A stretch of DNA of 64,000 nt from Sulfurovum sp. (GCA_027068435.1 JAMOTA010000030.1:1-64000), one strand, 5' to 3'. Shown: positions 7,289 to 16,964, counted from the first letter of the stretch. The notes: generated from the letters alone by a model not told the origin. Numbers and translations: made by a program.

Positions 7289-10200
7289 ATGAAACTATCT
7301 AAATCATTAGAGATAATCTACTGTGATACAGAAGTAGGAAAAGAAAGTAAAAAAATATATGAAATCGGTTTAGTATATAAAGGTAAAGAGTTACAAACAT
7401 CATCTTTAGATAAAGCATCTAGTTTTATGACTTTATGTAATTGTGATTTTATTGCAGGGCATAATTTTATAGATTTTGATATAGAGATGATAAAACCTAC
7501 CTCTTTATATATGAAAGTAAAGAATTACCATATCATAGATACCCTGCCTCTATCACTACTTCTTTTCAATGAAAAAACTGTGCATAGTCTGCCTAAAAAC
7601 TATAAGAGTGAAGATGATTTTATAAATGACCCAGTAAAAGACTCACTACTTACAAAAGAGCTATTTGAAAAGATTGAACTTAAGTTTAACTCTTTTAGTC
7701 ATGATATGAAAAATATATTTTATGCACTCTTAAATCAGAGTAAATACTTTAGTGGGTTTTTTCTATATCTTAATTATGAATTTGACTCTTTAAGTAGTGA
7801 TGAGTTAAAAACGCTTATTGTTAAAAATTATAGTAATAAGATTGTAAATTTTGATATCTTAAGTAAAATTATAGAAAATTCCCATGTAGAGTTAGCCTAT
7901 ATCATAGCCCTTTGGAGTTCTCATACTGAGTTGAAATCTCATCCACCAAAAGTACTTTATGACTATCCTAATATCGTAGAGATTCAAAAAGAGCTATGTT
8001 ACGATATAGAGGTTGTTACTCAACAGTTAAGCTCTTTTTCTAAAGAGGCTTTTGGCTTTGGTGACTTTAGAGAGTTTGAGAGGCTTAATGCGACTATTTT
8101 TGATACGCCTACTTTATCTCAAAGAGAAGTGGTAGAAGCTTCATTAAGAGATGAGTCTTTTTTATGTATTTTACCAACGGGTGGAGGTAAAACATTTACT
8201 TTTTGGTTACCTGCTATTATAAAAGCATCATCATATAAGGGGCTTACAGTGGTTATATCTCCACTGCAAGCACTTATAGAAGACCATATAAAAAACTTTA
8301 ATGTAAATGTTGCCAACTACAAAGCTGTAGCGATTAGTGGCTTTATGAACCCCTCACAAAGAGCAGAAGCAGTAGAACAAGTAGTAAATGCAGAAGCAGA
8401 CATACTTTACATTGCTCCTGAATCTTTGCGTTCCAATATGATATTTGGTATACTTAAAAATAGATTTATAGAACGATTTGTTATAGATGAAGCCCATTGC
8501 CTCTCAACTTGGGGTAATGACTTTAGACAAGACTATTACTATATTTGTGACTATATAAAAGAGTTATGTGAGAAAAAGAGTTTTCAAAAGCATATACCTA
8601 TCTCTTGTTTCACAGCAACTGCGAAACCCTCTGTCATAGAAGATATAGAAAAATATTTCCTAGATGGTTTAAATATAAAGTTAGATAAGTATTTAGCTAC
8701 TCCTGAGAGGAAAAATCTAAATTACCATTCTATAGAATCCAATAAAAAAGGTAAATATACAAAGCTTTTAAAAATACTCAATGATAATGAAGGCTCATCA
8801 CTTATCTATATACCATCATCTACAAAAGAGTGTGATAATATAGCTGAACAATTAGCTCTCGATACAGGTAGAAGCGTAAAGTCTTTTCACTCTAAAATAG
8901 AGTCACAAGAGAAAATGGATATTTTAAAAAGATATATAGAAAATGATATAGAGATAATAGTCGCTACTACAGCTTTTGGTATGGGTGTAGATAAACCAAA
9001 TATTAAAAATGTGATTCACTATGAGATATCGGACTCACTAGAGAGTTATGCACAAGAAGCAGGTCGTGGTGCAAGAGACCAAAGTTTAGAAGCGTATTGT
9101 CCTATCCTTTTTGATGAAGATGACTTAGACAAACATTTTGCTACGCTTAATCGTTCTAAACTAACAGCTAGTGAAGTAAACTCCATTTTTAGGGTGATTA
9201 AGAGTTATAAGGGTAAGGAGTTATATAAAACAGCCTTTGAGTTAGCAAAAGATGCAGGATGGGATGTTGAAGATAGCTCTTTAGACTATAGTACTAAAGT
9301 AAAGAGTATATTATTAGAGTTACAACGTGAAGAGTATATAAGTAGAGAGAGAAATAGAGTTAGTTTTTTTGCAGACTCCATAGCTTCAGATGCCATTGAC
9401 AAACTACATAAAAACCTTGAAAAACCTCAATATACTGATACCGATAAAGAGAAATTCTCACGTATACTACAAGCAGTTATAGGTAGAGGTAAAACAGAAG
9501 CTATACAAGTAGATGAGTTGGCATACTTACTTGGTTATCAAAAACATGAAATATCTTTATGCATTAACCAACTCAAAGAGATGGATATCTTAGGTAATGA
9601 AAAGGATTTATCTTTAGAAGCTTCTAAACCTGTTATGGGTAGATTTAAGAGGCTTCAAAATATTGAGATATTTATATTTGATTATCTTGTAGGGATAAGA
9701 GAGAATAGAGTTAGTATGAGAGAGATAAATGAACACCTACACCTTACTAAAGCTATAAGTAAAAATGAGACTGAACTTATAAGGCAGTTAATAAAGAGTT
9801 GGGTAGATAGGTCAAGCTTTATATTTAAAAGAGTAAATAGGCAAAAAGATATATGGTATTTTGAGTTTAAAGATAAAGAGAGTGTAAAATTAGGCTTAGA
9901 TAACAAACATGATATAGCCAATAGATTGTTGAACTATTTTAAAGAGCAACTACCCTCCAATGAAAAGTCTAAAATAGAGTTTTCACTAAACTCTTTGAAA
10001 AGCTATTTAGATTCAAAATATACGCTAAAAGAGATAGATAAAGTTCTGCTTTACTTACATAACTTAAAGAGTATAGCACTGTTAAATGGTAGGTTTATAA
10101 GCTATTCACCTATGAGTATACAAAAAAATGATAAATTGGCATCTAAGAGAAAATATACTGAATATAAAACAAGACTAGAGCCGTATTATAGAACAAAAAT

Positions 10201-12094
10201 TGAGTCTATTCATATTATGGGTGAGTATGCATCTAGGTTGAAGCGTAGTCATGAAAATGCAATGAAGTTTTTAAAAGACTACTTTACGCTTGAATATAAA
10301 GATTTTGTAGAGAGATATGAGCTTATAAAAGAGAAGATAACACGACCTATTACCCAAAATAAATTTGATAAAATCTATAAAGAGATGTCAGATGAACAAA
10401 AGAAAATTATAGAAGATAAAACTACAAAAGCCATGATGATTTTAGCAGGTCCAGGAAGTGGTAAAACTAAAGTGCTTGTACATAAGATAGCATCTCTAAT
10501 CTTAACAGAAGATATCAAACCAGAACAGTTTATGATGCTTACCTTTTCTAAAAGTGCAAAGTGGGAGTTTAAAAGTAGATTAAACTCTCTTATAGGTTCA
10601 CTCTCCTACGATGTTGAGATACAGACATTTCACTCTTACGCATTAAAACTAATAGCAAGAGATAGTAAAGATAAGAGAGTGTTAAATAATTCTATAACAG
10701 AAGCTACAAAGCAGATAGTAAATGGAGATATACAATTACCATATATAGCTGTTTTGGTGTTAGATGAGTATCAAGATATAACTGAAGATAGTTTTGAATT
10801 TGTAAAAGCCATTTATTCGGCAAATAGTAGTGATATGCGTATTATAGCAGTGGGAGACGATGACCAGTGTATAATGGACTTTGCAGGAGCAAATGTAAAG
10901 TTTATACAGAGATTTGAAGATGAGTTTTCAAAAGATGAAGATGAAAAGTCATTTAAAAAATATGAACTTCTTTGTAACTTTAGAAGTGATAAAAATATAG
11001 TTCAATACGCAGATGATTTTAGGCAACATATTAAAGATAAGTATAAAGAGAATAAATTACATGCCAATTCAAAAAAAGATGGTCTTGTAAGCATACATAG
11101 TTGTGAAAATAGTCAAAATTTAATAGAACCAGTAGTAGAGTTTATAAAGCAGAGTGAAGAGAATAATAATGTAGCTATTTTAGCCTACAGTAATGAAGAG
11201 ATAATGCAAATATATTCACTTTTAAAAGAGCATAAAATAGATGCAAGATTTATACTAGATAGAGAAAATTTTAAACTTAAAAATATTGTAGAACTCTATG
11301 AGTTCAATGAGCTTCTCAATAGTTATCTTCTCCAAGTGAAGAGTAAGTACAAAGAAGAGCATTTTGAAAATGCTTTAAATGTTATAAAAAGTAGATACAA
11401 AAATTCATCAAATTTAAAACTCTTATATAAAGTTGTCGATAAATTCTTACTAGAGAGTGATGAGTATTATGTATCTGAGTGGATCTCTTATCTTGATGAG
11501 GTAAAACTAGAGAATTTTGAAGCGTTTGAAAAAGGCATAGTCCTCTCTACTATACATAAGTCTAAAGGGATGGAGTTTGATAAAGTAGTTCTTCTAAATA
11601 GTACTATGAAAAAGAGTGAAACAAATATACGTCTGTTTTACGTAGGTATGACACGAGCAAAGAGTGAGTTAAATATATTTCGTTTAGGTAAATATACTCA
11701 AACCAAAAAAGATTATATTCGTTATTTTTCAGATAAAGATACTTATACCAATAATGTTAAACTTTTTACTTATGTTATGAGTTTGAGTGATATATCTTTA
11801 AGTTATGATTATGAAAAATTTGGAAAAAATAGTAATATTGTTGCAGGTATAAAAGTTGATTTTAACTCAATAAAAAACTTTAATAATTTTGGTATTCTTT
11901 ATAAAGGTAAACCTATAGCAGTTGTATCAAAATTTTTTCAAAAAATCTTAGATAAGAAGTTAAATGAGGGCTTTATATTTGACAATATTTTTATAGAACA
12001 TGTTGTTGTTTGGCATAATAATACAAATAATAAAGAGTTAAAACACCCTTTATGTAAGATTGTAATGAAAAAAAGTACTACTAAAACTATTTAG
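7289..12094 (+). CDS. DEDD exonuclease - RecQ helicase - UvrD-like helicase fusion, 1601 residues
   Basis: Three DNA-processing modules in one chain. The first 130 residues look like a DEDD 3'-5' exonuclease: IYCDTEVG (DxE), AGHNFIDFD, and NDPVKDSLLTKELF supplying the last Asp. A complete SF2 RecQ core follows: LPTGGGKT (295-302), DEAH (400-403), TATAK, and AGRGARDQ, then a winged-helix-like part; the RecQ zinc-site Cys residues are not evident. An SF1A UvrD-type core follows: AGPGSGKT (1053-1060), DEYQD (1159-1163), GDDDQCIMDFAG, NFRSD, HKSKGMEFD and RLFYVGMTRAK (from 1448). About 140 residues of unknown type end the protein. Neither ATPase motor shows a lost motif. It is single-gene, beside an accessory remnant, with unusually AT-rich codons. 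Repair, recombination or anti-phage defence are all possible; none is shown. Confidence 0.9.
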   Translation: MKLSKSLEIIYCDTEVGKESKKIYEIGLVYKGKELQTSSLDKASSFMTLCNCDFIAGHNFIDFDIEMIKPTSLYMKVKNYHIIDTLPLSLLLFNEKTVHSLPKNYKSEDDFINDPVKDSLLTKELFEKIELKFNSFSHDMKNIFYALLNQSKYFSGFFLYLNYEFDSLSSDELKTLIVKNYSNKIVNFDILSKIIENSHVELAYIIALWSSHTELKSHPPKVLYDYPNIVEIQKELCYDIEVVTQQLSSFSKEAFGFGDFREFERLNATIFDTPTLSQREVVEASLRDESFLCILPTGGGKTFTFWLPAIIKASSYKGLTVVISPLQALIEDHIKNFNVNVANYKAVAISGFMNPSQRAEAVEQVVNAEADILYIAPESLRSNMIFGILKNRFIERFVIDEAHCLSTWGNDFRQDYYYICDYIKELCEKKSFQKHIPISCFTATAKPSVIEDIEKYFLDGLNIKLDKYLATPERKNLNYHSIESNKKGKYTKLLKILNDNEGSSLIYIPSSTKECDNIAEQLALDTGRSVKSFHSKIESQEKMDILKRYIENDIEIIVATTAFGMGVDKPNIKNVIHYEISDSLESYAQEAGRGARDQSLEAYCPILFDEDDLDKHFATLNRSKLTASEVNSIFRVIKSYKGKELYKTAFELAKDAGWDVEDSSLDYSTKVKSILLELQREEYISRERNRVSFFADSIASDAIDKLHKNLEKPQYTDTDKEKFSRILQAVIGRGKTEAIQVDELAYLLGYQKHEISLCINQLKEMDILGNEKDLSLEASKPVMGRFKRLQNIEIFIFDYLVGIRENRVSMREINEHLHLTKAISKNETELIRQLIKSWVDRSSFIFKRVNRQKDIWYFEFKDKESVKLGLDNKHDIANRLLNYFKEQLPSNEKSKIEFSLNSLKSYLDSKYTLKEIDKVLLYLHNLKSIALLNGRFISYSPMSIQKNDKLASKRKYTEYKTRLEPYYRTKIESIHIMGEYASRLKRSHENAMKFLKDYFTLEYKDFVERYELIKEKITRPITQNKFDKIYKEMSDEQKKIIEDKTTKAMMILAGPGSGKTKVLVHKIASLILTEDIKPEQFMMLTFSKSAKWEFKSRLNSLIGSLSYDVEIQTFHSYALKLIARDSKDKRVLNNSITEATKQIVNGDIQLPYIAVLVLDEYQDITEDSFEFVKAIYSANSSDMRIIAVGDDDQCIMDFAGANVKFIQRFEDEFSKDEDEKSFKKYELLCNFRSDKNIVQYADDFRQHIKDKYKENKLHANSKKDGLVSIHSCENSQNLIEPVVEFIKQSEENNNVAILAYSNEEIMQIYSLLKEHKIDARFILDRENFKLKNIVELYEFNELLNSYLLQVKSKYKEEHFENALNVIKSRYKNSSNLKLLYKVVDKFLLESDEYYVSEWISYLDEVKLENFEAFEKGIVLSTIHKSKGMEFDKVVLLNSTMKKSETNIRLFYVGMTRAKSELNIFRLGKYTQTKKDYIRYFSDKDTYTNNVKLFTYVMSLSDISLSYDYEKFGKNSNIVAGIKVDFNSIKNFNNFGILYKGKPIAVVSKFFQKILDKKLNEGFIFDNIFIEHVVVWHNNTNNKELKHPLCKIVMKKSTTKTI

Positions 12095-12105
12095 AAGTTT
12101 ATTTA

Positions 12106-12744
12106 CTATTGTTTCAACACTCTCTTTATAGCTTCTGAGCAGATGGTTAAGCCAAAAGCTCCTGTTACTCCGACAAATGAGCCTTTGTCTTTGCATCTGT
12201 CCTCTTCTGGGGAGAAGACTACTGTGAAGTTTCTGTCAAATTTTGCACGTTTGAGTTCGTTGCGTATCTTTCTTGCTAGTGCGTCTCCGTGGGTTTTCCA
12301 GATGGAGGCTACTTCTATTTTGTTGGTCTCAAAACGCTTGGCTGAACCTACAGACATGATGAGCTTTTTGTACTCTTTTTTTGCTAGTTCTATCTTCACT
12401 TTAGTCGTATCGGCAGCATCTATGATAATGTCGTAAGAGCTAAAGTCGAAATCTTCTAGCCATAGCATAGTCATCTGTTGGTGAATGGTACAAATGCCAG
12501 GGTAAAGCTTTGCTAAAGTCTCTAGTTTACACGCTCCTACAGCCTCTGAGCCTATCTGTCTGTTTTGGTTACTCTCATCATAAGTATCATAGTCTAAGAT
12601 AGTAATGTTCTTCACCCCTGAGCGATACAGACAGTCAAGTGCGTAGCTTCCTACTCCTCCTACGCCTAAGATGATGATGTTGCTAGATTGAATTTTTTCA
12701 AACCCTTCTTCTCCAAAGAGTGTACGACAACGTTCAAATCGCAT
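12106..12744 (-). CDS. tcdA: tRNA threonylcarbamoyladenosine dehydratase TcdA
   Basis: 212 residues of the ThiF/E1-like family. It matches TcdA (CsdL/YgdL), which uses ATP to cyclise t6A to ct6A at position 37 of ANN-decoding tRNAs. The N-terminal RFERCRTLFGEEGF is typical, followed by the Rossmann nucleotide loop GVGGVGSYALDCLYRSGV (about 28-45), the DYDTYDESNQNRQ metal/ATP segment and the DAADTTKVK segment. The gene sits 4 bases downstream of surE on the same strand. It is slightly shorter than E. coli TcdA (268), lacking part of the C-terminus, as in other small epsilon homologues. Confidence 0.85.
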   Translation of the reverse strand: MRFERCRTLFGEEGFEKIQSSNIIILGVGGVGSYALDCLYRSGVKNITILDYDTYDESNQNRQIGSEAVGACKLETLAKLYPGICTIHQQMTMLWLEDFDFSSYDIIIDAADTTKVKIELAKKEYKKLIMSVGSAKRFETNKIEVASIWKTHGDALARKIRNELKRAKFDRNFTVVFSPEEDRCKDKGSFVGVTGAFGLTICSEAIKRVLKQ

Positions 12745-12747
12745 AGG

Positions 12748-13536
12748 CTATAACCACGCTTCTAAAGATGCTAACTCATCATGTGAAGTCATGTCTAGTT
12801 GTACGGGAGAGACAGAAACATAGCCCTCATTTATGGCTTCAAAGTCTGTAGGCTCTCCTTTGTTTTCTAACCACTCTAGTCGTGGAAGTCCTATCCAGTA
12901 GTACTCCATACCTCTAGGGTTGTAGTGTACTTCAGCATGAAAACCGTAATGTTTGTTTCCTAGACGTGTACTCTTAAACCCTCTGCACTCATGTGGAGCA
13001 ATAGGAGGGATATTTACATTTAAAAACTTACGTTTAGGTAGAGGGTACTCCCCCTCAAAGATTTTCTCTACAAGAGTAACGATGCTCTTTTGAGCCAATG
13101 CATAACCAAATGCTTCAATGCTCTCTCCACTGTTTTTGTAAACCTGAGAGATAGCAATAGCAGGGATGCCTTGCAGTACAGCTTCCATAGCTGCTGCTGC
13201 TGTACCAGAGTAGGTAATGTCCTCACCCATATTTGCCCCAATGTTTATGCCTGAGATAACAATATCTGGTCTGTTTTCATCGGTAAAAAGTTTTGTTAAA
13301 GATAAAAATACACAGTCTGTAGGTGTACCATCGTCAAGCTTATAAAAGTTCTCCGATACATGAATAAAACGCAAAGGTTTAGTAAGTGTCAACGAATGCC
13401 CACACGCAGACTTCTCACTACTTGGAGCAACAACTGTCACCTCTCCTAAAGGTCTAAGTGCCTCCACAAGAGCCAAAAGCCCCTTAGAGTCAAAACCATC
13501 ATCATTGGTTACCAATATCTTTTTACGACGCTGCAT
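12748..13536 (-). CDS. surE: 5'/3'-nucleotidase SurE
   Basis: 262 residues with all SurE marks: the metal-binding TNDDGFDSKG near the N-terminus (Asp12, Asp13), APSSEKSACGHSLTL, and SGINIGANMGEDITYSGT with the metal Asn and phosphate loop. SurE dephosphorylates nucleoside monophosphates and is linked to stationary-phase survival. Length is standard. It is transcribed ahead of tcdA, with 3 bases between them. A TATAAT on the minus strand near 13600 may be its promoter. Confidence 0.95.
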   Translation of the reverse strand: MQRRKKILVTNDDGFDSKGLLALVEALRPLGEVTVVAPSSEKSACGHSLTLTKPLRFIHVSENFYKLDDGTPTDCVFLSLTKLFTDENRPDIVISGINIGANMGEDITYSGTAAAAMEAVLQGIPAIAISQVYKNSGESIEAFGYALAQKSIVTLVEKIFEGEYPLPKRKFLNVNIPPIAPHECRGFKSTRLGNKHYGFHAEVHYNPRGMEYYWIGLPRLEWLENKGEPTDFEAINEGYVSVSPVQLDMTSHDELASLEAWL

Positions 13537-13664
13537 TGTATGCCTTATTTAGTTTGAAATTTATTTTTATCATTTGAAGTTTCTTTATAGCGTATTTTAG
13601 TGCTATTATAACTATTTTTTGTAGAAAGATAAATAGAGATGTAAAGTTAGATTTTTTTAAGATA

Positions 13665-14951
13665 TTAATAACTTACCTTTAGCATTTCATTTGCAGAGTT
13701 TAACAATGATATTATGCGATTAGAGATAAGTAGTTGTAACTTTTTTATAAAGTTTTCTTCATTTTTATCTAAAAGTTTTAAATCTATAGTATGTGTATTT
13801 AAGGCTTTTTGTACCTTATTTGCTATCGTTTTGATGCGAGTAGAAACAAGTTTAGGGTTTAGTTCTGTCTGTTCTGCAAATTCTCTAAGAGGGTAGCCAA
13901 GGATTTTATCTGCATCAAATTCATCTCCATATGCCATAGCCCATTCATGGTCAACATCTTCATGCATGAGTATGCTTAGCATGTCATAGTAGGGTGCTAC
14001 AGAGATACCTGACTCTTTTATGAAAAATGAGATATTTTTACCATGTGCATCAGCATTTCCTATAATGAGAGTGTAAATAGCCCAGTCGAGTAGTTGTAAT
14101 TTTGCAGTAGCTGGGATTTTGCAGAGTTTTGTTATTGTAAAAAGTTTGCTAAAGCTAACACCTTCTCTTACTTCTGATACATCTCTGCTTGACCCAAAGT
14201 TTCGCTCGTATTTGTAAGAAGAAGGTAAGTTTAGTATTTGACAACCATCTATAATGTGTAGGCGTTCTATAGTATGGTTATTATGTACGACTCTATCGAA
14301 ACGTTGTACCATGAGTACAGGATGTTGACCATATTTATGTAATGAGACAGTAGCAACATTTAGACCTGCTTTTTGTGCTAAGGACATACAGAAATATTCA
14401 TTGATGACAATATGTGCATTTTTTTTAGTTTGAAACTTTAAAATATGTGTAGAGCTTAGGTTACCATTGGCTAAACCTAGTATGCCATCTTTTAGAAGTA
14501 TAGGTAGCTTTTCTTGGACTCCTGCAAGACTTAGTCTTGGTTTTTTGTCCCAAATAATGATACTTTTATTTTCTATCTCATCTATGCGATGTGTAAGCTC
14601 CTCTTCTGTAATAGGACGAAAATTTGCAGTGTTGTCATTTTGATGATAACCAAAATGTAATGCACCAGAAGTTTCAAATCCTATGGCTTGTATAAGTCCA
14701 AAAATATTATTTTTAGAGAGATGGGTAAAAGTGGTAAGGTCATCAAGACCTTTTCCTTCGGGCAATAGATTGTCTAAAAATCTTTTAATACTTGTAGATG
14801 AAATAAGCGTATAAAAAGGTAAATGAGGTGATATCTCATAACCATAATCTTCCCAATCTTTAGTGTAACAAAAAGTATAGGTATCTTCTTTTCCCTCAAT
14901 AGTGAGTGTAGCGATGTGTATAGTGTTTAGATATACATCAAGACTATACAT
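13665..14951 (-). CDS. hipA: HipA-family serine/threonine kinase toxin
   Basis: 428 residues from the preferred ATG 14951; a longer frame from 14990 would overlap hipB by 47 bases. It has a HipA N-terminal domain, LSLAGVQEKLP (activation loop region), the VQRFDR kinase segment, the catalytic GNADAHGKN and the metal-binding PYYDML. HipA kinases phosphorylate aminoacyl-tRNA synthetases and stall growth. ATG overlaps the hipB stop by 8 bases, giving the usual antitoxin-toxin coupling. All core catalytic residues look intact. The target cannot be read from sequence. Confidence 0.9.
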   Translation of the reverse strand: MYSLDVYLNTIHIATLTIEGKEDTYTFCYTKDWEDYGYEISPHLPFYTLISSTSIKRFLDNLLPEGKGLDDLTTFTHLSKNNIFGLIQAIGFETSGALHFGYHQNDNTANFRPITEEELTHRIDEIENKSIIIWDKKPRLSLAGVQEKLPILLKDGILGLANGNLSSTHILKFQTKKNAHIVINEYFCMSLAQKAGLNVATVSLHKYGQHPVLMVQRFDRVVHNNHTIERLHIIDGCQILNLPSSYKYERNFGSSRDVSEVREGVSFSKLFTITKLCKIPATAKLQLLDWAIYTLIIGNADAHGKNISFFIKESGISVAPYYDMLSILMHEDVDHEWAMAYGDEFDADKILGYPLREFAEQTELNPKLVSTRIKTIANKVQKALNTHTIDLKLLDKNEENFIKKLQLLISNRIISLLNSANEMLKVSY

Positions 14952-15213
14952 TTGGTGTTTCCCATGGTTCAATGTGCATTTTGATGCCAAGTGTCATCAT
15001 CACCTTTAAAATAGACTCTATACGTACCCCTTTAGAAGCATTTTCTATTTTACCTAGTGTTATAGTTGAGACATCACAGAGCATAGCAGCTGTTTTTCTA
15101 TCTAACTTTTCTTGTGTACGTCTAGCTTTTATAGCTTTACCTATGAGTTCCAAAGAAAGTGTTTGTGTAAGATTTGGTGTGGGTAGGGATTTAATCTGTT
15201 TACCTTTAGACAT
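14944..15213 (-). CDS. hipB: HipB-type antitoxin with helix-turn-helix
   Basis: 89 residues. A Xre-type helix-turn-helix spans about residues 22-78 (IGKAIKARRTQEKLDRKTAAM, then STITLGKIENASKGVRIESI). It precedes and overlaps hipA, so it is the cognate antitoxin and autorepressor. GGAG lies just before ATG 15213. Two near-identical quasi-palindromes sit 57-133 bases upstream and are its likely operators. Confidence 0.9.
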   Translation of the reverse strand: MSKGKQIKSLPTPNLTQTLSLELIGKAIKARRTQEKLDRKTAAMLCDVSTITLGKIENASKGVRIESILKVMMTLGIKMHIEPWETPNV

Positions 15214-15269
15214 AAAAACTCCAAAAAACTATTTATGTATCATTTTAGAGTAATCTCCCTTAGTTTTTT

Positions 15270-15296
15270 CTAAAAATATACTTAAATATATTTTAG
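15270..15296. promoter_or_regulatory. Probable HipB operator 1
   Basis: CTAAAAATATACTTAAATAT followed by ATTTTAG is a quasi-palindrome, and its reverse complement nearly equals the second site at 15319-15346. It lies 57 bases upstream of hipB. Operator function is inferred from HipB biology and symmetry. Confidence 0.6.
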
Positions 15297-15318
15297 TGAA
15301 CTTTTCAAATAAAATAGC

Positions 15319-15346
15319 CTAAAAATATATTTAAGTATATTTATAG
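15319..15346. promoter_or_regulatory. Probable HipB operator 2
   Basis: CTAAAAATATATTTAAGTAT followed by ATTTATAG matches the inverted copy of operator 1 in almost every base. Centre-to-centre distance is about 49-50 bp, close to five helical turns, which would place both sites on one DNA face. Confidence 0.6.
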
Positions 15347-15386
15347 CGTGCATTGTAGTGCTTCGTAAAGTACCTTAGGTTCATTT

Positions 15387-15395
15387 TGCTATAAT
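15387..15395 (+). promoter_or_regulatory. Extended -10 promoter for greA-argC
   Basis: TGCTATAAT (hexamer 15390-15395) with a T-run before it is a textbook Campylobacterota sigma70 promoter, 32 bases before the greA start. Confidence 0.6.
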
Positions 15396-15426
15396 ACCTT
15401 CAATAATAAATAATCAAGGATTAATT

Positions 15427-15915
15427 GTGCAAAAAGAGCCGATGTTAAGACCCACGTATGTTAAGCTATCTGAAGAGTTAGAGCAGTTGAAAACTGTTGA
15501 GAGAGGTGTTATTGCACTGGTGATAGATGAAGCAAGAGCGCAAGGTGACTTGAAAGAGAATGCAGAGTACCATGCTGCAAAAGATGAGCAGGGGCTTATG
15601 GAAGCACGTATCGCTGAGCTTACTGACCTTGTGGGTCGTGCGCAGGTTGTTGACCCCTCTACTTTAGCACATGAGAGAGTGAGTTTTGGTTCTACTGTAA
15701 CACTGACAGACCAAGACACAGAAGAGGAGATACGTTACACTATAGTAGGTGGAACAGAGTCAAATCCTTCTAAAGGGCTTATCTCTATACAGTCACCATT
15801 GGCACGTGTGCTTATGAGTAAAGAGGAGGGTGATGAAGTCTCTTTGTCTCTTCCATCAGGTAAAAAAACATACGATATTGAAGATATATCATATGTAGAA
15901 ATAGCATTAGATTAA
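15427..15915 (+). CDS. greA: Transcription elongation factor GreA
   Basis: 162 residues. The N-terminal coiled coil contains the catalytic acidic tip in GDLKENAEYHAAKDEQ (Asp-Glu region), followed by the FKBP-like globular domain with VSFGSTVTL, IVGGTESN and a SPLARVLM segment. GreA triggers RNA cleavage in backtracked RNA polymerase. Start is GTG 15427 with AAGGA 6 bases upstream; the next ATG would remove conserved residues. argC follows after 10 bases, so the two are likely co-transcribed. Confidence 0.95.
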   Translation: MQKEPMLRPTYVKLSEELEQLKTVERGVIALVIDEARAQGDLKENAEYHAAKDEQGLMEARIAELTDLVGRAQVVDPSTLAHERVSFGSTVTLTDQDTEEEIRYTIVGGTESNPSKGLISIQSPLARVLMSKEEGDEVSLSLPSGKKTYDIEDISYVEIALD

Positions 15916-15925
15916 CGGAGAAAAC

Positions 15926-16933
15926 ATGATAAAAGTAGGTGTAGTAGGGGCAAGTGGATATACAGGACTAGAATTGGTAAAAATGTTGTTAACTCACCCT
16001 GAGTTTCAACTTACATACCTTGCAACCACGCAAGGTGACACAAGCATAGAAGCACTACACCCCTCTTTGGTGGATGTAGTCTCTCTACCTGTAGAGAAAG
16101 CTTCAGTTGAAGCAGTTGCAGAGCGTTGTGAATTGGTCTTTTTGGCACTACCACACAAAACCTCTATGGGCTTTGCGAAAGGGCTTTTAGAAAAAGATGT
16201 CAAAGTGGTAGATCTCTCTGCTGATTATCGTTTAGATCTTGAGACGTATGAAGAACATTACTGTGAACATGAAGATAAAGAGCATTTAGACGCTTCTGTT
16301 TATGCCCTTATAGAGTATTATCGTGAAGATTTGAAAAAAGCTAAACTTGCAGCTGGTCCAGGGTGTTACCCTACAGCTACACTGCTTGGTATTTTACCTT
16401 TTATCCCTTACTTAGAGACTTCTGCACCACTTTTTGTAGATGCAAAGTCAGGTGTAAGTGGAGCAGGGAAGAAGCTTTCAGAGAGTACGCATTTTGTTAC
16501 AGTCAATGACAATATTTTTGCTTACAATCCTCTAAAACACCGTCATGGACCAGAGATAGCAGAGAAGATAGAAAAAGTGCATGGTGCAAAGATGAATGTC
16601 AATTTTGTACCACACCTCATTCCTGCTACACGTGGGGAGTTAGTCTCTGTATATGCTACACTCAAAGAAGACATAGACCCACTAGCAATACTTAAAAAGC
16701 ATTATGAGAATGACCCGTTTATCCGTATACGTGAAACACCAGTAAACATTAAAAGTACAGCAGGGACACACTTTTGTGACATTTTTGCTGCTAAAAATGG
16801 CAATGCACTGTTTGTAAGTTCAGCCATAGACAACCTACTAAGAGGGGCTAGTTCACAAGCACTCGTAGCAGCAAACCTAATGTGTGGCTTTAGTGAAGGC
16901 ACGGGGATACCTACAATCGCATACATGCCATAA
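15926..16933 (+). CDS. argC: N-acetyl-gamma-glutamyl-phosphate reductase
   Basis: 335 residues. ArgC reduces N-acetylglutamyl phosphate to the semialdehyde with NADPH in arginine synthesis. The NADP loop VGASGYTGLELV is at 8-19, the catalytic Cys147 is in AAGPGCYPTA, and the HRHGPEI and HLIPATRGELVS motifs are present. This is a type 1 full-length enzyme. GGAGAAAAC precedes ATG. It sits 10 bases after greA, and no other arg gene is adjacent. Confidence 0.95.
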   Translation: MIKVGVVGASGYTGLELVKMLLTHPEFQLTYLATTQGDTSIEALHPSLVDVVSLPVEKASVEAVAERCELVFLALPHKTSMGFAKGLLEKDVKVVDLSADYRLDLETYEEHYCEHEDKEHLDASVYALIEYYREDLKKAKLAAGPGCYPTATLLGILPFIPYLETSAPLFVDAKSGVSGAGKKLSESTHFVTVNDNIFAYNPLKHRHGPEIAEKIEKVHGAKMNVNFVPHLIPATRGELVSVYATLKEDIDPLAILKKHYENDPFIRIRETPVNIKSTAGTHFCDIFAAKNGNALFVSSAIDNLLRGASSQALVAANLMCGFSEGTGIPTIAYMP

Positions 16934-16964
16934 TGTGTGCTAGTTATTTTAAAGGGGAGTAGAA

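Noticed and set aside
12143-12436. Plus-strand ORF opposite tcdA
   Set aside because: Shadow frame of tcdA with no ribosome site or recognisable product; similar antisense frames elsewhere were also left out.
14952-14990. Longer hipA start at 14990
   Set aside because: Would overlap hipB by 47 bases and the extra residues do not match HipA; ATG 14951 begins the conserved strand.
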